DNA of 64,000 nucleotides from Pseudomonas siliginis (GTDB taxonomy: Bacteria; Pseudomonadota; Gammaproteobacteria; Pseudomonadales; Pseudomonadaceae): assembly GCF_019145195.1 (NCBI RefSeq), contig NZ_JAHSTW010000011.1:1-64000 (forward strand), read 5' to 3'. The translations under genes and the position numbers were made by a program. Under the pieces are notes generated by a model. The model was not told where the DNA came from, did no database searches, and worked only from the letters and a program-made list of their open reading frames with translations. Shown here piece by piece: positions 26,228-36,156 of this stretch (positions are counted from its first letter, which is position 1; each line of letters starts with the position of its first letter).

Positions 26228-26302
26228 TTCGCGAGCAGGCTCGCTCCCACAGGGGGGTTGTGGCTTGTACACAATTCCTGTGGGAGCGAGCCTGCTCGCG
26301 AA
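26228..26302. repeat. REP doublet (REPIN), GCGAGCAGGCTCGC type
   Basis: Two inverted copies of the REP element (TTCGCGAGCAGGCTCGCTCC and its complement) around a 24-base spacer, lying between the convergent AbrB-type gene and ung. This is the commonest REP type in the window. Confidence 0.9.
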
Positions 26303-26323
26303 GGGGCCAAACCGGTCGACACA

Positions 26324-27016
26324 TCAAATCGGTGGCAAGCGCCAGTCGATCGGCGTTTCGCCATTCTGTTCGAGAAACTTGTTGGTCCGGCTGAAATGCC
26401 CACAGCCCAAAAACCCGCGATAGGCCGACAACGGCGACGGATGCACCGAGGTCAGCACCAGGTGCTTGGTCGCGTCGATCAGCTTCTGCTTGCTCTGCGC
26501 ATGGGCGCCCCAGAGCATGAACACCAGATGCGGCTGCCGCTCGCTGACCACCTCAATGATGCGGTCGGTGAAGTGTTGCCAGCCCTTGTCCTTGTGCGCG
26601 TTGGCGTTGGCGCGCTCAACCGTCATGGTGGTGTTGAGCAGCAGCACGCCCTGTTCGGCCCAGCTCTGCAGGTAGCCGTGGTTGGGAATGTCGATATTGA
26701 GGTCGCGTTTCAACTCTTTATAGATGTTGACCAGCGACGGCGGTGCCGGCACGCCCGGTTGCACCGAGAAACACAGACCGTGGGCCTGGCCCGGGCCGTG
26801 GTAAGGGTCCTGGCCGAGAATCACCACTTTCACCTTGTCCAGGGGCGTTGAGTTCAGTGCGTTGAAAATCATCGGTCCCGGCGGATAGATCTCCTTGCCG
26901 GCGGCCCGCTCCTGCTGCAGAAAGCTGCGCAACTCTGCCATGTAAGGCTGGTCGAACTCAGCACGCAGTGCCTCCTTCCAGCTCGGTTCGAGTTTGATAC
27001 GGTCGTCAGCAGTCAT
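26324..27016 (-). CDS. ung: uracil-DNA glycosylase
   Basis: Ung removes uracil from DNA as the first step of base-excision repair. The 230-residue protein has the family's catalytic water-activating motif GQDPYHGPGQAHGL and the minor-groove motif HPSPLSAYRGFLG, with NTTMTVE between them. I start it at MTADDRIKLEPSW, with GGAAA seven bases upstream; two further in-frame ATGs lie just before. The gene is convergent with the tct operon and divergent from the enoyl-CoA-hydratase-like gene. Confidence 0.96.
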   Translation of the reverse strand: MTADDRIKLEPSWKEALRAEFDQPYMAELRSFLQQERAAGKEIYPPGPMIFNALNSTPLDKVKVVILGQDPYHGPGQAHGLCFSVQPGVPAPPSLVNIYKELKRDLNIDIPNHGYLQSWAEQGVLLLNTTMTVERANANAHKDKGWQHFTDRIIEVVSERQPHLVFMLWGAHAQSKQKLIDATKHLVLTSVHPSPLSAYRGFLGCGHFSRTNKFLEQNGETPIDWRLPPI

Positions 27017-27148
27017 GGTCATTTCCGGCAAAAACAATGGGGCGAACCCTAGGAAAGCCGACCACGCTTGTCAATTGATCTGACGCAGATCCGGCACTTT
27101 CCCCCATAGCGATCATACTGTTCGCTCAAATTCCCGATCGAGGTCACG

Positions 27149-28261
27149 ATGAATCTGCACTTCGAAGAACTTACCGGCACCGACGGCGCCCGCATCGGCA
27201 TCGCCAGCCTGGATGCCGAAAAATCGCTGAACGCGCTGTCCTTGCCGATGATCAACGCGCTCAGCGACAAATTGAACGCCTGGGCCAATGACCCGCAAAT
27301 CGTCTGCGTGCTGCTGCGCGGTAACGGCAGCAAAGCTTTCTGCGCCGGTGGCGAGGTGCGCAGCCTGGTCGAAGCCTGCCGCGCTCACCCCGGCGAAGTC
27401 CCGCCGTTGGCCGCGCAGTTTTTCAGCGCGGAATATCGCCTCGATTACAGCCTGCATACCTATCCGAAGCCGCTGATCTGCTGGGGTCACGGTTATGTGC
27501 TCGGTGGTGGCATGGGCCTGTTGCAGGGCGCCAGCACGCGGATCGTCACGCCGAGCAGCCGTCTGGCGATGCCGGAAATCACCATTGGTCTGTATCCGGA
27601 CGTCGGCGCCAGTTGGTTTCTCGCCCGATTGCCGGGCAGGCTCGGCTTGTTTCTCGGCCTGACCGGCGCGCACATCAACGGCCGTGATGCGCTGGATCTG
27701 GATCTGGCCGACCGCTTCCTGCTCGACGAACAGCAACCGCAATTGATCGAAGGCTTGCTGCAATTGAACTGGCAGGAACAGACCGCCATGCAGCTCAACA
27801 GCCTGCTCAAGGCTTTGCAGCAGGAAGCACTCGAACAAATGCCCGAAGCGCAGTGGCTGCCGCGTCGTCAGCAGATCGACGAACTGCTCGATGTCAGCGA
27901 CGTTGCCTGTGCGTGGAGAGCCATCAGCCTGCACCGCGACAGCAGCGATCCGTTGATTGCCCGCGCGGCGAAAACCATGACCGAGGGCTCGCCGCTGACC
28001 GCGCATCTGGTCTGGGAACAGATCAGCCGCGCGCGGCACATGTCGCTGGCCGAAGTATTCCAGATGGAATACACCCTGAGCCTCAATTGCTGCCGCCATC
28101 CGGAATTCAGCGAAGGCGTGCGTGCGCGGTTGATCGACAAGGATCAGAAACCGCACTGGCACTGGCCGGATATCAGTAGCGTGCCGGATGCGGTGGTCGA
28201 GGCGCACTTTCATAAAGTCTGGGAGGGGCGGCATCCGTTAGCGGATCTGACCCAGTATTGA
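27149..28261 (+). CDS. enoyl-CoA hydratase/isomerase family, 3-hydroxyisobutyryl-CoA hydrolase-like
   Basis: A 370-residue crotonase-fold protein. The oxyanion-hole segments are GSKAFCAGGEVRS and GYVLGGGMGLLQGA, and PEITIGLYPDVGASWFL matches the catalytic Glu/Asp region of 3-hydroxyisobutyryl-CoA hydrolases. The length, longer than hydratases, also points to that subgroup, which hydrolyses the valine-pathway intermediate. The gene stands alone between ung and the RTX operon, so context does not name the substrate. Hydratase activity is the main alternative. Confidence 0.8.
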   Translation: MNLHFEELTGTDGARIGIASLDAEKSLNALSLPMINALSDKLNAWANDPQIVCVLLRGNGSKAFCAGGEVRSLVEACRAHPGEVPPLAAQFFSAEYRLDYSLHTYPKPLICWGHGYVLGGGMGLLQGASTRIVTPSSRLAMPEITIGLYPDVGASWFLARLPGRLGLFLGLTGAHINGRDALDLDLADRFLLDEQQPQLIEGLLQLNWQEQTAMQLNSLLKALQQEALEQMPEAQWLPRRQQIDELLDVSDVACAWRAISLHRDSSDPLIARAAKTMTEGSPLTAHLVWEQISRARHMSLAEVFQMEYTLSLNCCRHPEFSEGVRARLIDKDQKPHWHWPDISSVPDAVVEAHFHKVWEGRHPLADLTQY

Positions 28262-28325
28262 GGTGACGCGAGGCCCGCGATGGCGACTGGATTGCCATCG
28301 CGGGCCGGCTCAATCGGTCATCTTG

Positions 28326-31300
28326 TCAGACATTCAGTTCGTAGAACTCAATGATTTCCTTTATGGCCCGCTGCGCTTCATCGTCGCCCTTTATCAAAAT
28401 TTCCTCGACATCTCTCAGTGGCGGAAGCGGGTGCAGACGTTCAGCAATTTGCCTTGCGCTGTAGTCTTGAATCGCTGGTCCTTCGCTGACTCTTATGAAG
28501 CCAATAGCGCTTTCACCTTCGGCAAAGTGCCCGGAAACCCGGATTTTCGGTGCCATGCCGTAGTCGACCACGATCACCAGATCATCGCGCTCACGGTGAA
28601 ACTTCAAGTTGTCGATCGTCAGCCTGCGTTCGGAAAAATCGATCCCGTCCAGGCCGCCTCCGTTGTTGATGATCACGTCTCTGCCGAGGCCATCGTATCG
28701 GTAGATATCATTTCCCGCGCCGCCGGCCAGCGTGTCATTGCCCGGCCCACCCAGCAGCAGATCATCACCGAGGCTGCCCGTGAGCACGTCATCCCCGTGC
28801 ATGCCTCGGATCTCCCCCGCGCCGCTTATCGTGTCGTTGCCGCGACCGCCCACGAGTGGCAGCGCTCGTCCGTCTCGCAAGGAAGTTGAACGGGTGGGAT
28901 GGTTGACGATGACACCCGTATGAAAAGTCTCGGGCGCAGGGCCGAGCTGACTTGATTCCAGGAGCTGCTTCAAATTTTCGACCGACCCATCGGCGAACTT
29001 GACGAGCTCAATACCGGCGCCCTCAAGTTCACCGCTGTGGGGCCAGACGATGCGGACTTTCTGTGTCCCGCCCCATTGGATATCGAGTGTCGGATGAAGC
29101 ATTTTCGCTCTCGGCGGGTTGCGGTAAGCCGCGCGATCCGGGTTGGGCTCCAGCTCGACATGGGTGGTCTCTATCAGCGCAGCACCCCAGCTCAATTGCA
29201 GTGCATCGCGCTGCGCGCCTGCGGGAAGGACAACCGTGTCCTGATCGATCAATCCGTACTCGTCTTTCCACCCCGCTACGCCAACTTCTGCTCGGTGGAA
29301 AACAGGGTTGAGCACGTCCGCAATCGTGGTTGTCGCCCCGGCATGCGCTTGCACGACGTAGGTGTCGGCGCCGTCTTCGCCGTAGAGCCAGTCATCACCC
29401 GAGCCGCTGAGCAGATAGTCGGCGCCCTCGGAGCCCAGCAAGGTATCGTCACCTGCCCCGGCGGATAAAAACACGCCCGGTGTTCTGTCGCCGACAGTGC
29501 CGTAGTCAAGTGGGGAGCCTGCATAAGCGACGATCAGATCGTCTCCCGCGCCGCCGTGGAAAACGTTTTCCACTTCGACGTTGACTCGCCCGCCGGCATT
29601 GTCGCCATGGACGATTTTGCCTTTGATCATCGTGCTTTCGACCTCCCAGCGGAATTGCTTGCGCACCGTTGCGGCCGAACAGAAGCTTGCCGCCGGATAG
29701 ACGTACCAGCCTTCAAGCGCGCCGGATTCCTTTCGGTCTTCAACCAATACATCGCCCGTATTGAATGAAAACCCGTTGGCCGAACCGGATCGATAATAGC
29801 GAGGCGCCTGAGCAGAGGAAGGCATTGCTCCCTCGGCTCTCACCTGCTTATTTTCGATACGGATTGTGGTTGTCGACTGCCTTTCACTGACCACAGCGTG
29901 CCCTGCATCAGCCTTCATCCATGGCGGCGTTTCAGACAGTGTCCCCGCTTCGACGCTGCCATCGATCAGCTCGGTGTGAGTGGTGTAACCGGTGTCGCTG
30001 GTGGTGACATGACTGCGCACCCAGACGCCTTGCTCATTCAAGGTAAAACCTGTGGCGTGTCTGCGGGCGGAGCGTTTTGACTTGGTGTGCGCGAGGAACT
30101 CATCGGTCCAGTTGACCGTTTGAACAGACGCCACCGGGCCTTGCGCCGCAGCGGTGACATCGTCTGGCTTAACCGGATCCTCAACTTTGCTTTCAGGGGT
30201 TGCCGGGGCGGTGACAGGTTCCGGTACGGGTGGCTCGGACATCTCTATCGGTGGCAATGTTTTGCGCAGGACATCTGCGTAATCCAGTACCCCGCCGTCG
30301 CTGAAATTGAATGTGGAATCCTTCCACCGCTCGTGATTCTTGATGAGTATCGCGTCGCCCGTGCCATTGGCCAGTCGCAACACCGTGCCGACGGTAACTT
30401 CGATAACGTCGGCCTTCAGGCTTTGCGCGCAAAACCCTGCACCGAACCTGATGATGTTGCGGCCGCCGGCATCGGTGACGATATCCAGACCGTCGCCAGC
30501 GCCGAAATAGTAGATGTCAGCGCCATCCATGCCATCCAGCACGTCAGCACCGGGACCGCCATCAAACACGTTGTCGCCAGAATCGCCGCGAAGGTAGTCC
30601 GTCCCTTCCCCGCCCAGCAAGGTGTCGTTGCCAGCGCCTCCGAGCAGCGTGTCGTTGCCTGAGCCACCGTGCAGATAATCGGCATTCTGCTCGGCTTCAG
30701 CGCTGTTTTCGTAATCGCCGGCAAGGATGTCGTCACCCGCGCCGCCGTACAGCGTGTCCGCACCGAAGCCACCCTGTAACGTATCGTTTCCTTCTCCGCC
30801 CTGAAGAACGTCATTGTTGCTTCCGCCCGGTTGCAGGTCAGATACGTCGCCATCGAGGAAATCAGCCCCTGCGCCACCCGTCAGCGTATCCGCGCCACCC
30901 ATGCCTCGCAGGGTGTCGTCCCCCGCGCCGCCATCGAGAAAGTCGTTGCCGTGATAGCGAACCGGATGCTCAGGGCTATCGCCGATCAGATCGTCATTGC
31001 CTTCGCCGCCGAAGAGCAAATCATCGCCACCGCCGCCCCAGAGCGTGTCATCACCGGAGCCACCGTCCAGCAGATCATCGCCAAAAAAATGCGCGGCATC
31101 GCCTTCGACGCCGTCCAGTACGCCGTCATCACCCTGCAAAATGTCGTTGCCAGGGCCGCCATACAAAGCGTCGCTGCCACCGTTACCGCCGAGTGAATCA
31201 TCACCACTGCCGCCGTCCAGCACATCGTTGCCATGGTGTCTGCTGGGCAGGCCACCGCCCCAATCGAGGTTGTCACCAAGCATCACGTCGTTGCCGCTGC

Positions 31301-33857
31301 CACCGGCCAGGGTGTCGTTACCTTGATCGCCTTTGAGAAAATCGTCGTCAGCTCCGCCGTCAAGCAGGTCCTCTCCCCAGCCGCCGTCGATAAAATCCTT
31401 GCCACCCTGCCCGTACAGCACGTCGTCACCGCCCTCGGACGCACTGTTTATCGAGGCCTTTGAAAAGACCGTTCGGTGACTGGTGACACCACCAGCTATG
31501 GGGACGTCAGCGCGTTTGACCGCCCAACCTTGTTCCAGCGCACCGGTGGTTTCGTCTCCTGACAAGACATCGTCACCAGCACCGCCGATCAAGGTATCCC
31601 GGTCATTGCCACCGAGCAGAACGTCTCGCGATGCCGTACCGATAAGCAAATCGTCACCTTGCCCGCCGTCGAGCCAGTCTCCGCGATTTGCCTTGCCTTT
31701 GGCGTCACCGTCGGCCATGGCCTTTTCGATTGTCGTCTGCTTGTCGCCGAATAACCGATCGTCTCCAGCCTTGCCGAACAATCGATCAGAACCGCCCATG
31801 CCAAGAATGACGTCGTCTGCGGCGGAACCGTAAAGTACGTCGGCCTTGTTGCGCTGTTTGACCTTGGGCAGCAGCACCACGTTGCCCAGCTCATCAAAGG
31901 AGGGCTGATCGCCAGGGACGGTGGGATCAGCGTCTTTGGCTTTCCAGTCGCCCTGAAGCGTCAAATCCGCAGCAGTGAGCGGCTGCCCCTCATATTCAGG
32001 GAGGCGGATGCCAAGCATCCCGGGCTGGAAGTTTTTGATCACCACCAGATCGCCCTGGCCGTATTTGATGTTGAGGGTGTTTTCAACAAGCGCCAGGGTG
32101 ATGGACCGATCCTCGGTAGACCAGATATTGCTCAGAGGCGCGCGGCGTTTGAGATGGGGAATCGGCGCGCCGTTGATCCACAGTTGCCCATCGGCGTTGG
32201 CATCAAGAATCTCGTCGATGCCATCGCCGCTGGCGAATTCATAACGGTCGTTGCCTTCGCCCCCGATCAAGGAGTCGTTCCCCTTTCCTCCGATCAGAAC
32301 ATCATCACCGGCCATCCCGTACAACACATCATTGCCGTCACCTCCGGTTAGCGAGTCATTGCCGAGACCACCTTCAATGACATCGTGACCGGCCATCCCA
32401 TGGATCGAGTCATTGCCCACGCCGCCATACAGATGATCGGCATTTGCGCCGCCGGCGAAAGATCGCCCGCCGTCATCACCGAACAGGGCCAGCGGGTTCA
32501 ACACACCGGTGGTCATCGGCGCCTGTTTGCCTGAGGCGAGATCGGAGTAGGAAAACTGCTGCAGCGAGTGTTCTCCAAACGAGGCTTGGGTTCGGGCAAT
32601 CAACCGCGCCAGCATTTGCGCTCGATCCGCCAGCCACTGCGCGGTGATAAAACCTTCGCCAGTGTGCGGATCGTAAAGCTCGAGGTTGCGGTCGGGATAA
32701 CCGTCGGCTCGCTCTATGACGACTTCACTCAGTTGCTGCAAAGAGTTGCGCAACGCCAGACCGAGCGGCGTCGCCTCGCCTGCCAGTTTTGCCCATGCAT
32801 TGGCATTGCCGAACTCGCTTATTGTCCGGGTGACGATGCTTTGCGATTGCTCTGGGGAGAATGCCGAGAAGAAGGCGTAAGCATTGCTGGCGAAGGTTTC
32901 GTTGGTGGTGGGTGTGGCAGCAGAATCGCCGTCGTGAGTGCGCTTGAACATGTCGAGAAATTCGTTCTGGCCGTAGCGCAAGATCAGCTCGACCACGGCG
33001 GCAACAGGCGTGCCTTTGACTACATGCTGAATCAGCGGATTCACACTGCCACTGGCCAGCGCGATATTGATTTGCTCGGGTACGACCGAGAGCAGACTTT
33101 GCAGTGGATTGACGCCGAAATTACTGATCGCCGCTCGCAGGCCGACGCTATAGGCGTCGATGGCGAAGAGAATGTTTTTATAGTCGTCGAGCCGGTTGGC
33201 TTTTGCCTGGATGGGTGGGCCGTCATCTTCCCCGTTCGAATCACCGGCGGAGATCAACCGCCAGGTTTCATAGGGAGGCTTTCCACCTAACAAGCTGAAA
33301 CCGACCGTTCCAGACCAGCCGGCGTTACGTTTCACGGCGGTGTCGTCCTCCCCGCAAACCTCCTTGAACAGGGCCTCGCCAATCGCGCTGGCGTCGATTT
33401 CAGCGATCTGGCTGATTGACGGAACCGTCCACGGCGCCAGTTGACCGCCAAGGGATCCGTTGATCAGGGTATTGATGAAGTTGACGGCAACCTGGTTGGA
33501 TGAAAGCTGCATCAGGTCTTCACTGAAAATTGTATTCAGTCTCAGTTCACCCTGGCGGGAGGTGTAACCACGAATCAGGGCAGAGTAGGCACCGTTTCCA
33601 CCGTTGGCATCAATGGCCACGGCAAGCCAGAGTCTGGCGCTTTTCAGCACTTCTCCGGCCTCTTTATCGGCAGTTACAACGTCAGAAACTTTCTCACCAA
33701 TAATATCGAACAGCTTTTGGTACAGGGGGGCGCAGCTTGCCCCTGCTATTTTCAGCGCATCGTACTGAATTTGTTTTGAGCTCAGCCTCATTCCTTTGCA
33801 AATATTAGCCGCGTTGAAAATCTCTGATTTTTCCATATCGCTAAAAACATAACTCAT
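28326..33857 (-). CDS. giant RTX calcium-binding-repeat protein
   Basis: An 1843-residue protein with four blocks of GGxGxDxLx nonapeptide repeats, at about residues 468-545, 670-1120, 1433-1500 and 1667-1720, separated by non-repeat domains. A proline-rich linker lies near 1200-1222 (PPIEMSEPPVPEPV). Such repeats fold into calcium-bound beta-rolls in proteins exported by type I secretion. The end (HCBP-like region, then EIIEFYELNV) fits a C-terminal secretion signal, and there is no N-terminal one. The first 460 residues resemble nothing I know. At least five cysteines are present, unusual for RTX exports. It begins two bases after the membrane-protein gene. Toxin, adhesin or enzyme roles all remain possible. 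Confidence 0.92.
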   Translation of the reverse strand: MSYVFSDMEKSEIFNAANICKGMRLSSKQIQYDALKIAGASCAPLYQKLFDIIGEKVSDVVTADKEAGEVLKSARLWLAVAIDANGGNGAYSALIRGYTSRQGELRLNTIFSEDLMQLSSNQVAVNFINTLINGSLGGQLAPWTVPSISQIAEIDASAIGEALFKEVCGEDDTAVKRNAGWSGTVGFSLLGGKPPYETWRLISAGDSNGEDDGPPIQAKANRLDDYKNILFAIDAYSVGLRAAISNFGVNPLQSLLSVVPEQINIALASGSVNPLIQHVVKGTPVAAVVELILRYGQNEFLDMFKRTHDGDSAATPTTNETFASNAYAFFSAFSPEQSQSIVTRTISEFGNANAWAKLAGEATPLGLALRNSLQQLSEVVIERADGYPDRNLELYDPHTGEGFITAQWLADRAQMLARLIARTQASFGEHSLQQFSYSDLASGKQAPMTTGVLNPLALFGDDGGRSFAGGANADHLYGGVGNDSIHGMAGHDVIEGGLGNDSLTGGDGNDVLYGMAGDDVLIGGKGNDSLIGGEGNDRYEFASGDGIDEILDANADGQLWINGAPIPHLKRRAPLSNIWSTEDRSITLALVENTLNIKYGQGDLVVIKNFQPGMLGIRLPEYEGQPLTAADLTLQGDWKAKDADPTVPGDQPSFDELGNVVLLPKVKQRNKADVLYGSAADDVILGMGGSDRLFGKAGDDRLFGDKQTTIEKAMADGDAKGKANRGDWLDGGQGDDLLIGTASRDVLLGGNDRDTLIGGAGDDVLSGDETTGALEQGWAVKRADVPIAGGVTSHRTVFSKASINSASEGGDDVLYGQGGKDFIDGGWGEDLLDGGADDDFLKGDQGNDTLAGGSGNDVMLGDNLDWGGGLPSRHHGNDVLDGGSGDDSLGGNGGSDALYGGPGNDILQGDDGVLDGVEGDAAHFFGDDLLDGGSGDDTLWGGGGDDLLFGGEGNDDLIGDSPEHPVRYHGNDFLDGGAGDDTLRGMGGADTLTGGAGADFLDGDVSDLQPGGSNNDVLQGGEGNDTLQGGFGADTLYGGAGDDILAGDYENSAEAEQNADYLHGGSGNDTLLGGAGNDTLLGGEGTDYLRGDSGDNVFDGGPGADVLDGMDGADIYYFGAGDGLDIVTDAGGRNIIRFGAGFCAQSLKADVIEVTVGTVLRLANGTGDAILIKNHERWKDSTFNFSDGGVLDYADVLRKTLPPIEMSEPPVPEPVTAPATPESKVEDPVKPDDVTAAAQGPVASVQTVNWTDEFLAHTKSKRSARRHATGFTLNEQGVWVRSHVTTSDTGYTTHTELIDGSVEAGTLSETPPWMKADAGHAVVSERQSTTTIRIENKQVRAEGAMPSSAQAPRYYRSGSANGFSFNTGDVLVEDRKESGALEGWYVYPAASFCSAATVRKQFRWEVESTMIKGKIVHGDNAGGRVNVEVENVFHGGAGDDLIVAYAGSPLDYGTVGDRTPGVFLSAGAGDDTLLGSEGADYLLSGSGDDWLYGEDGADTYVVQAHAGATTTIADVLNPVFHRAEVGVAGWKDEYGLIDQDTVVLPAGAQRDALQLSWGAALIETTHVELEPNPDRAAYRNPPRAKMLHPTLDIQWGGTQKVRIVWPHSGELEGAGIELVKFADGSVENLKQLLESSQLGPAPETFHTGVIVNHPTRSTSLRDGRALPLVGGRGNDTISGAGEIRGMHGDDVLTGSLGDDLLLGGPGNDTLAGGAGNDIYRYDGLGRDVIINNGGGLDGIDFSERRLTIDNLKFHRERDDLVIVVDYGMAPKIRVSGHFAEGESAIGFIRVSEGPAIQDYSARQIAERLHPLPPLRDVEEILIKGDDEAQRAIKEIIEFYELNV

Positions 33858-33859
33858 TG

Positions 33860-34714
33860 TTACTTCCTTGTAATAACAGCCCGTGAAAGATAACCACTGA
33901 GATACTTGAGCATCTCAGGTGCTTCGCGTAATGACGCTAATCCGAGTTTTACGCCACCGTGCCCACCAGCGAAGTCGAAGTTATCCAGATTGATAGCGCA
34001 GAAGAAATTCAGTTTGCCGAAATCAAGATTTTCCAATTCAGTTCTGCTGAACCTTGCCAGTTTCTCGTCAGTCAGCTTTTCCTCCGAAGCCGGGCGAATC
34101 AAGCCGTCACAGTTGATCAACCGAGGGGTTCCATCTCGCCGCGGCCAGCCGGTAATGACAAACGTTCTAACCGAATCTTCATTCTTGAAATGCGGCGGAG
34201 GTGCATCGAGCCAAATCTCCAGCCCCGGATAATTCTTTAGTTTCACAATCAACTCATCCGGCCAGTTGACGTGCCGATAACCGCGCTCATGGGGTTCGGT
34301 GGTTTCTTTCCTGGTAAAAAGTCCGGCGTTCAATTTATAGAGCCGCCAACTTTTGGGGATCGACTCTGCGCGCTGATCCTGGTACCGGTGCAGCCCCGTC
34401 CCGGTCCACCAGAAAAGCCCCTTCAGAGCAATCGCCAGACACGCTTTCTTGTTCACCATTTCAGGCATGCCTACATAAAACTCAGGGACTAGCGTCTTAT
34501 CTATATAGGCGCCGCCTAATATCGGCACTTGCTGCATGCTCGCCAGCTTGTTCTGGCAAGCTTTCTCGTTTGCCTGGTGAATAGCCGCCGACTCGGCAGT
34601 TTGTTCTTTGCGAATATAAAATTCCGCTACGCAGTAACAGACATAAAAGAACAATCCATACTTCAACAACCTTTTAAACCACTTGATCGCCTGCTTACGC
34701 GACTTCCTGGACAT
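33860..34714 (-). CDS. single-pass membrane protein of unknown function, RTX operon
   Basis: A 284-residue protein with a basic N-terminus (MSRKSRKQAIKWFKRLLK) followed by one membrane segment (about 19-36, YGLFFYVCYCVAEFYI) and a periplasmic-type domain of about 240 residues with no motif I recognise. The start lies one base after the glycosyltransferase stop and the end two bases before the RTX start, so all three are translated together. Base content looks lower in G+C than the surrounding core genes, hinting at acquisition. It may assist export or modification of the RTX protein; this is inference from position only. Confidence 0.75.
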   Translation of the reverse strand: MSRKSRKQAIKWFKRLLKYGLFFYVCYCVAEFYIRKEQTAESAAIHQANEKACQNKLASMQQVPILGGAYIDKTLVPEFYVGMPEMVNKKACLAIALKGLFWWTGTGLHRYQDQRAESIPKSWRLYKLNAGLFTRKETTEPHERGYRHVNWPDELIVKLKNYPGLEIWLDAPPPHFKNEDSVRTFVITGWPRRDGTPRLINCDGLIRPASEEKLTDEKLARFSRTELENLDFGKLNFFCAINLDNFDFAGGHGGVKLGLASLREAPEMLKYLSGYLSRAVITRK

Positions 34715-34715
34715 T

Positions 34716-35960
34716 TCAAACCTCCCGCTCAAACTGCGGAACGGTTGGTATGTCGCTATGCCCGGATATCGCGCTTGCAAAAACCTCAAAATATTGGCTC
34801 ACGCCCGATTCCACACTGAACCGACCTGCCGTCAACTTCGCGGCGCTGGCAAGACCATCGTACTCACCTGCCGACTTCAAAACCTTGCATACACTTCTGG
34901 CAATTTCTTGATGGTCGAAGAAATCCACCAATATGCCATTCGCCCCCTCGACAATGACTTCCCTTACCGGAGCCGTATCCGACGCAACAACCACACAACC
35001 GGACGCCATCGCCTCCAGTAACGACCAGGACAAGACAAACGGATACGTCAAATAGACATGAACTTTCGAACACCGCAGAACCGCTCGATAAGTCTGGTAA
35101 GGAAGTTTCCCTGTGAAATGCACTCTGGAGTGATCGAAACTGACCTCCGCCTCCATCCTGCTGCGCCAATCCGGGTACCCGACCGGCTTACTCCCATAAC
35201 TGACACCGTCACCGCCAACCACGATGATCTGCGCGTCGGGGCACTCGGCCTGAATAAGCGGGATAGCTCGCATGAAACTGTGAAAGCCGCGATAAGGCTC
35301 AAGGTTTCTGGCGACATAGGTAACGATCGGCTGTCCGGCTTTGACCTCGATTCCATTGGGCAATCTGACTGCCCCGACTTTCGCCAGGTCAGAATTTTGA
35401 ATCACACCTTCGTGAATGACCCGAATCGCCGACCGGTAAGCGGCCGGAAACAGGCTGCGCTGCCACTGCGTAGGCGCGATTGCGATATCGCATTGTTGAA
35501 GATTCAACAGATGCAGCGAGTTGAGCACTCGCAGCCGTGACGACTCCCTTGCGGCTCGCCGGAATTCAGGGTCGAACCCGCAATCGGCGCCCTGCGCTCG
35601 ATAGTAATACTCGCAATAGTGAATCAGCGGCGTATCGGCATAGACGTCCTTGGCAAACAGCGTCTCTCCCCATCCGGGATGAGCAAGAATCACGTCTGGC
35701 TGATAGCCCGAACGTTTCAGCCTGCCCAGGATTTCAAAAACCTTCTGCCCGTCGATCACCGCTTGTTCGTAGCGGATCAGATACGGGTGAATATTGCCGG
35801 GCGCTCGGCTGGTCGCTCGATATCGATGGATTTCCACACCGGCGACGCCCGGTGCAGTGTCCCGACCTATCGCCACAACCTCATCACCGCGCTCCAGCGC
35901 CGCCAGCACCACATGACGGAACTGACCCGGAAAATTTTGGTGAATAACCAGAAGCTTCAT
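34716..35960 (-). CDS. family 4 glycosyltransferase, first gene of the RTX operon
   Basis: A 414-residue GT-B type glycosyltransferase. The opening MKLLVIHQNFPGQFRHVVLA matches the N-terminal domain of the Glyco_trans_4 group, and the C-terminal domain has the GT1/GT4 nucleotide-sugar pattern (YVARNLEPYRGFHSFMRAIP, PYQTYRAVLRCSKVHVYLTYPFVLSWSLLEAMASGC, with the EX7E-like glutamate). The start gives a standard N-terminus; an earlier frame adds 20 unlike residues. It leads the operon with the membrane protein and RTX gene, suggesting it may glycosylate an exported or surface product. Donor and acceptor are unknown. Confidence 0.85.
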   Translation of the reverse strand: MKLLVIHQNFPGQFRHVVLAALERGDEVVAIGRDTAPGVAGVEIHRYRATSRAPGNIHPYLIRYEQAVIDGQKVFEILGRLKRSGYQPDVILAHPGWGETLFAKDVYADTPLIHYCEYYYRAQGADCGFDPEFRRAARESSRLRVLNSLHLLNLQQCDIAIAPTQWQRSLFPAAYRSAIRVIHEGVIQNSDLAKVGAVRLPNGIEVKAGQPIVTYVARNLEPYRGFHSFMRAIPLIQAECPDAQIIVVGGDGVSYGSKPVGYPDWRSRMEAEVSFDHSRVHFTGKLPYQTYRAVLRCSKVHVYLTYPFVLSWSLLEAMASGCVVVASDTAPVREVIVEGANGILVDFFDHQEIARSVCKVLKSAGEYDGLASAAKLTAGRFSVESGVSQYFEVFASAISGHSDIPTVPQFEREV

Positions 35961-36117
35961 AGCGCTGAACGTCCATTTTTCGCCGCTATCGAGCTGAGGA
36001 TTGCTCGCCTCGTTCGGCATCCACGAACGCTAACAAACGCCACGAAATGAAACTGTAGGACGCTTCCGGGAATCTCCTAGGAGATGGCCAACGGAACAAC
36101 TTTTCGCCGGGCAAAAA

Positions 36118-36141
36118 AAAGCGGCGCTTGATGCGCCGCTT
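36118..36141 (-). terminator. terminator of the YxY-rich lipoprotein gene
   Basis: Read on the minus strand, AAGCGGCGC-ATCA-AGCGCCGC forms a stem followed by a run of eight T residues. It lies 16 bases after the stop of the Gly/Tyr-rich lipoprotein gene and should end its transcript before the glycosyltransferase operon region. Confidence 0.88.
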
Positions 36142-36156
36142 GTTCATTGCAGAGAT

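Noticed and set aside
28700..32460. Regularly spaced DNA repeats resembling a CRISPR array or minisatellite
   Set aside because: The periodicity is in units of nine codons and encodes GGxGxD calcium-binding repeats; the copies vary and have no spacers.
28326..36020. Type I secretion, LapD/LapG-type or toxin-activating acyltransferase genes beside the RTX gene
   Set aside because: I looked on both sides and found none; the flanking genes are an enoyl-CoA-hydratase-family gene and a lipoprotein gene.
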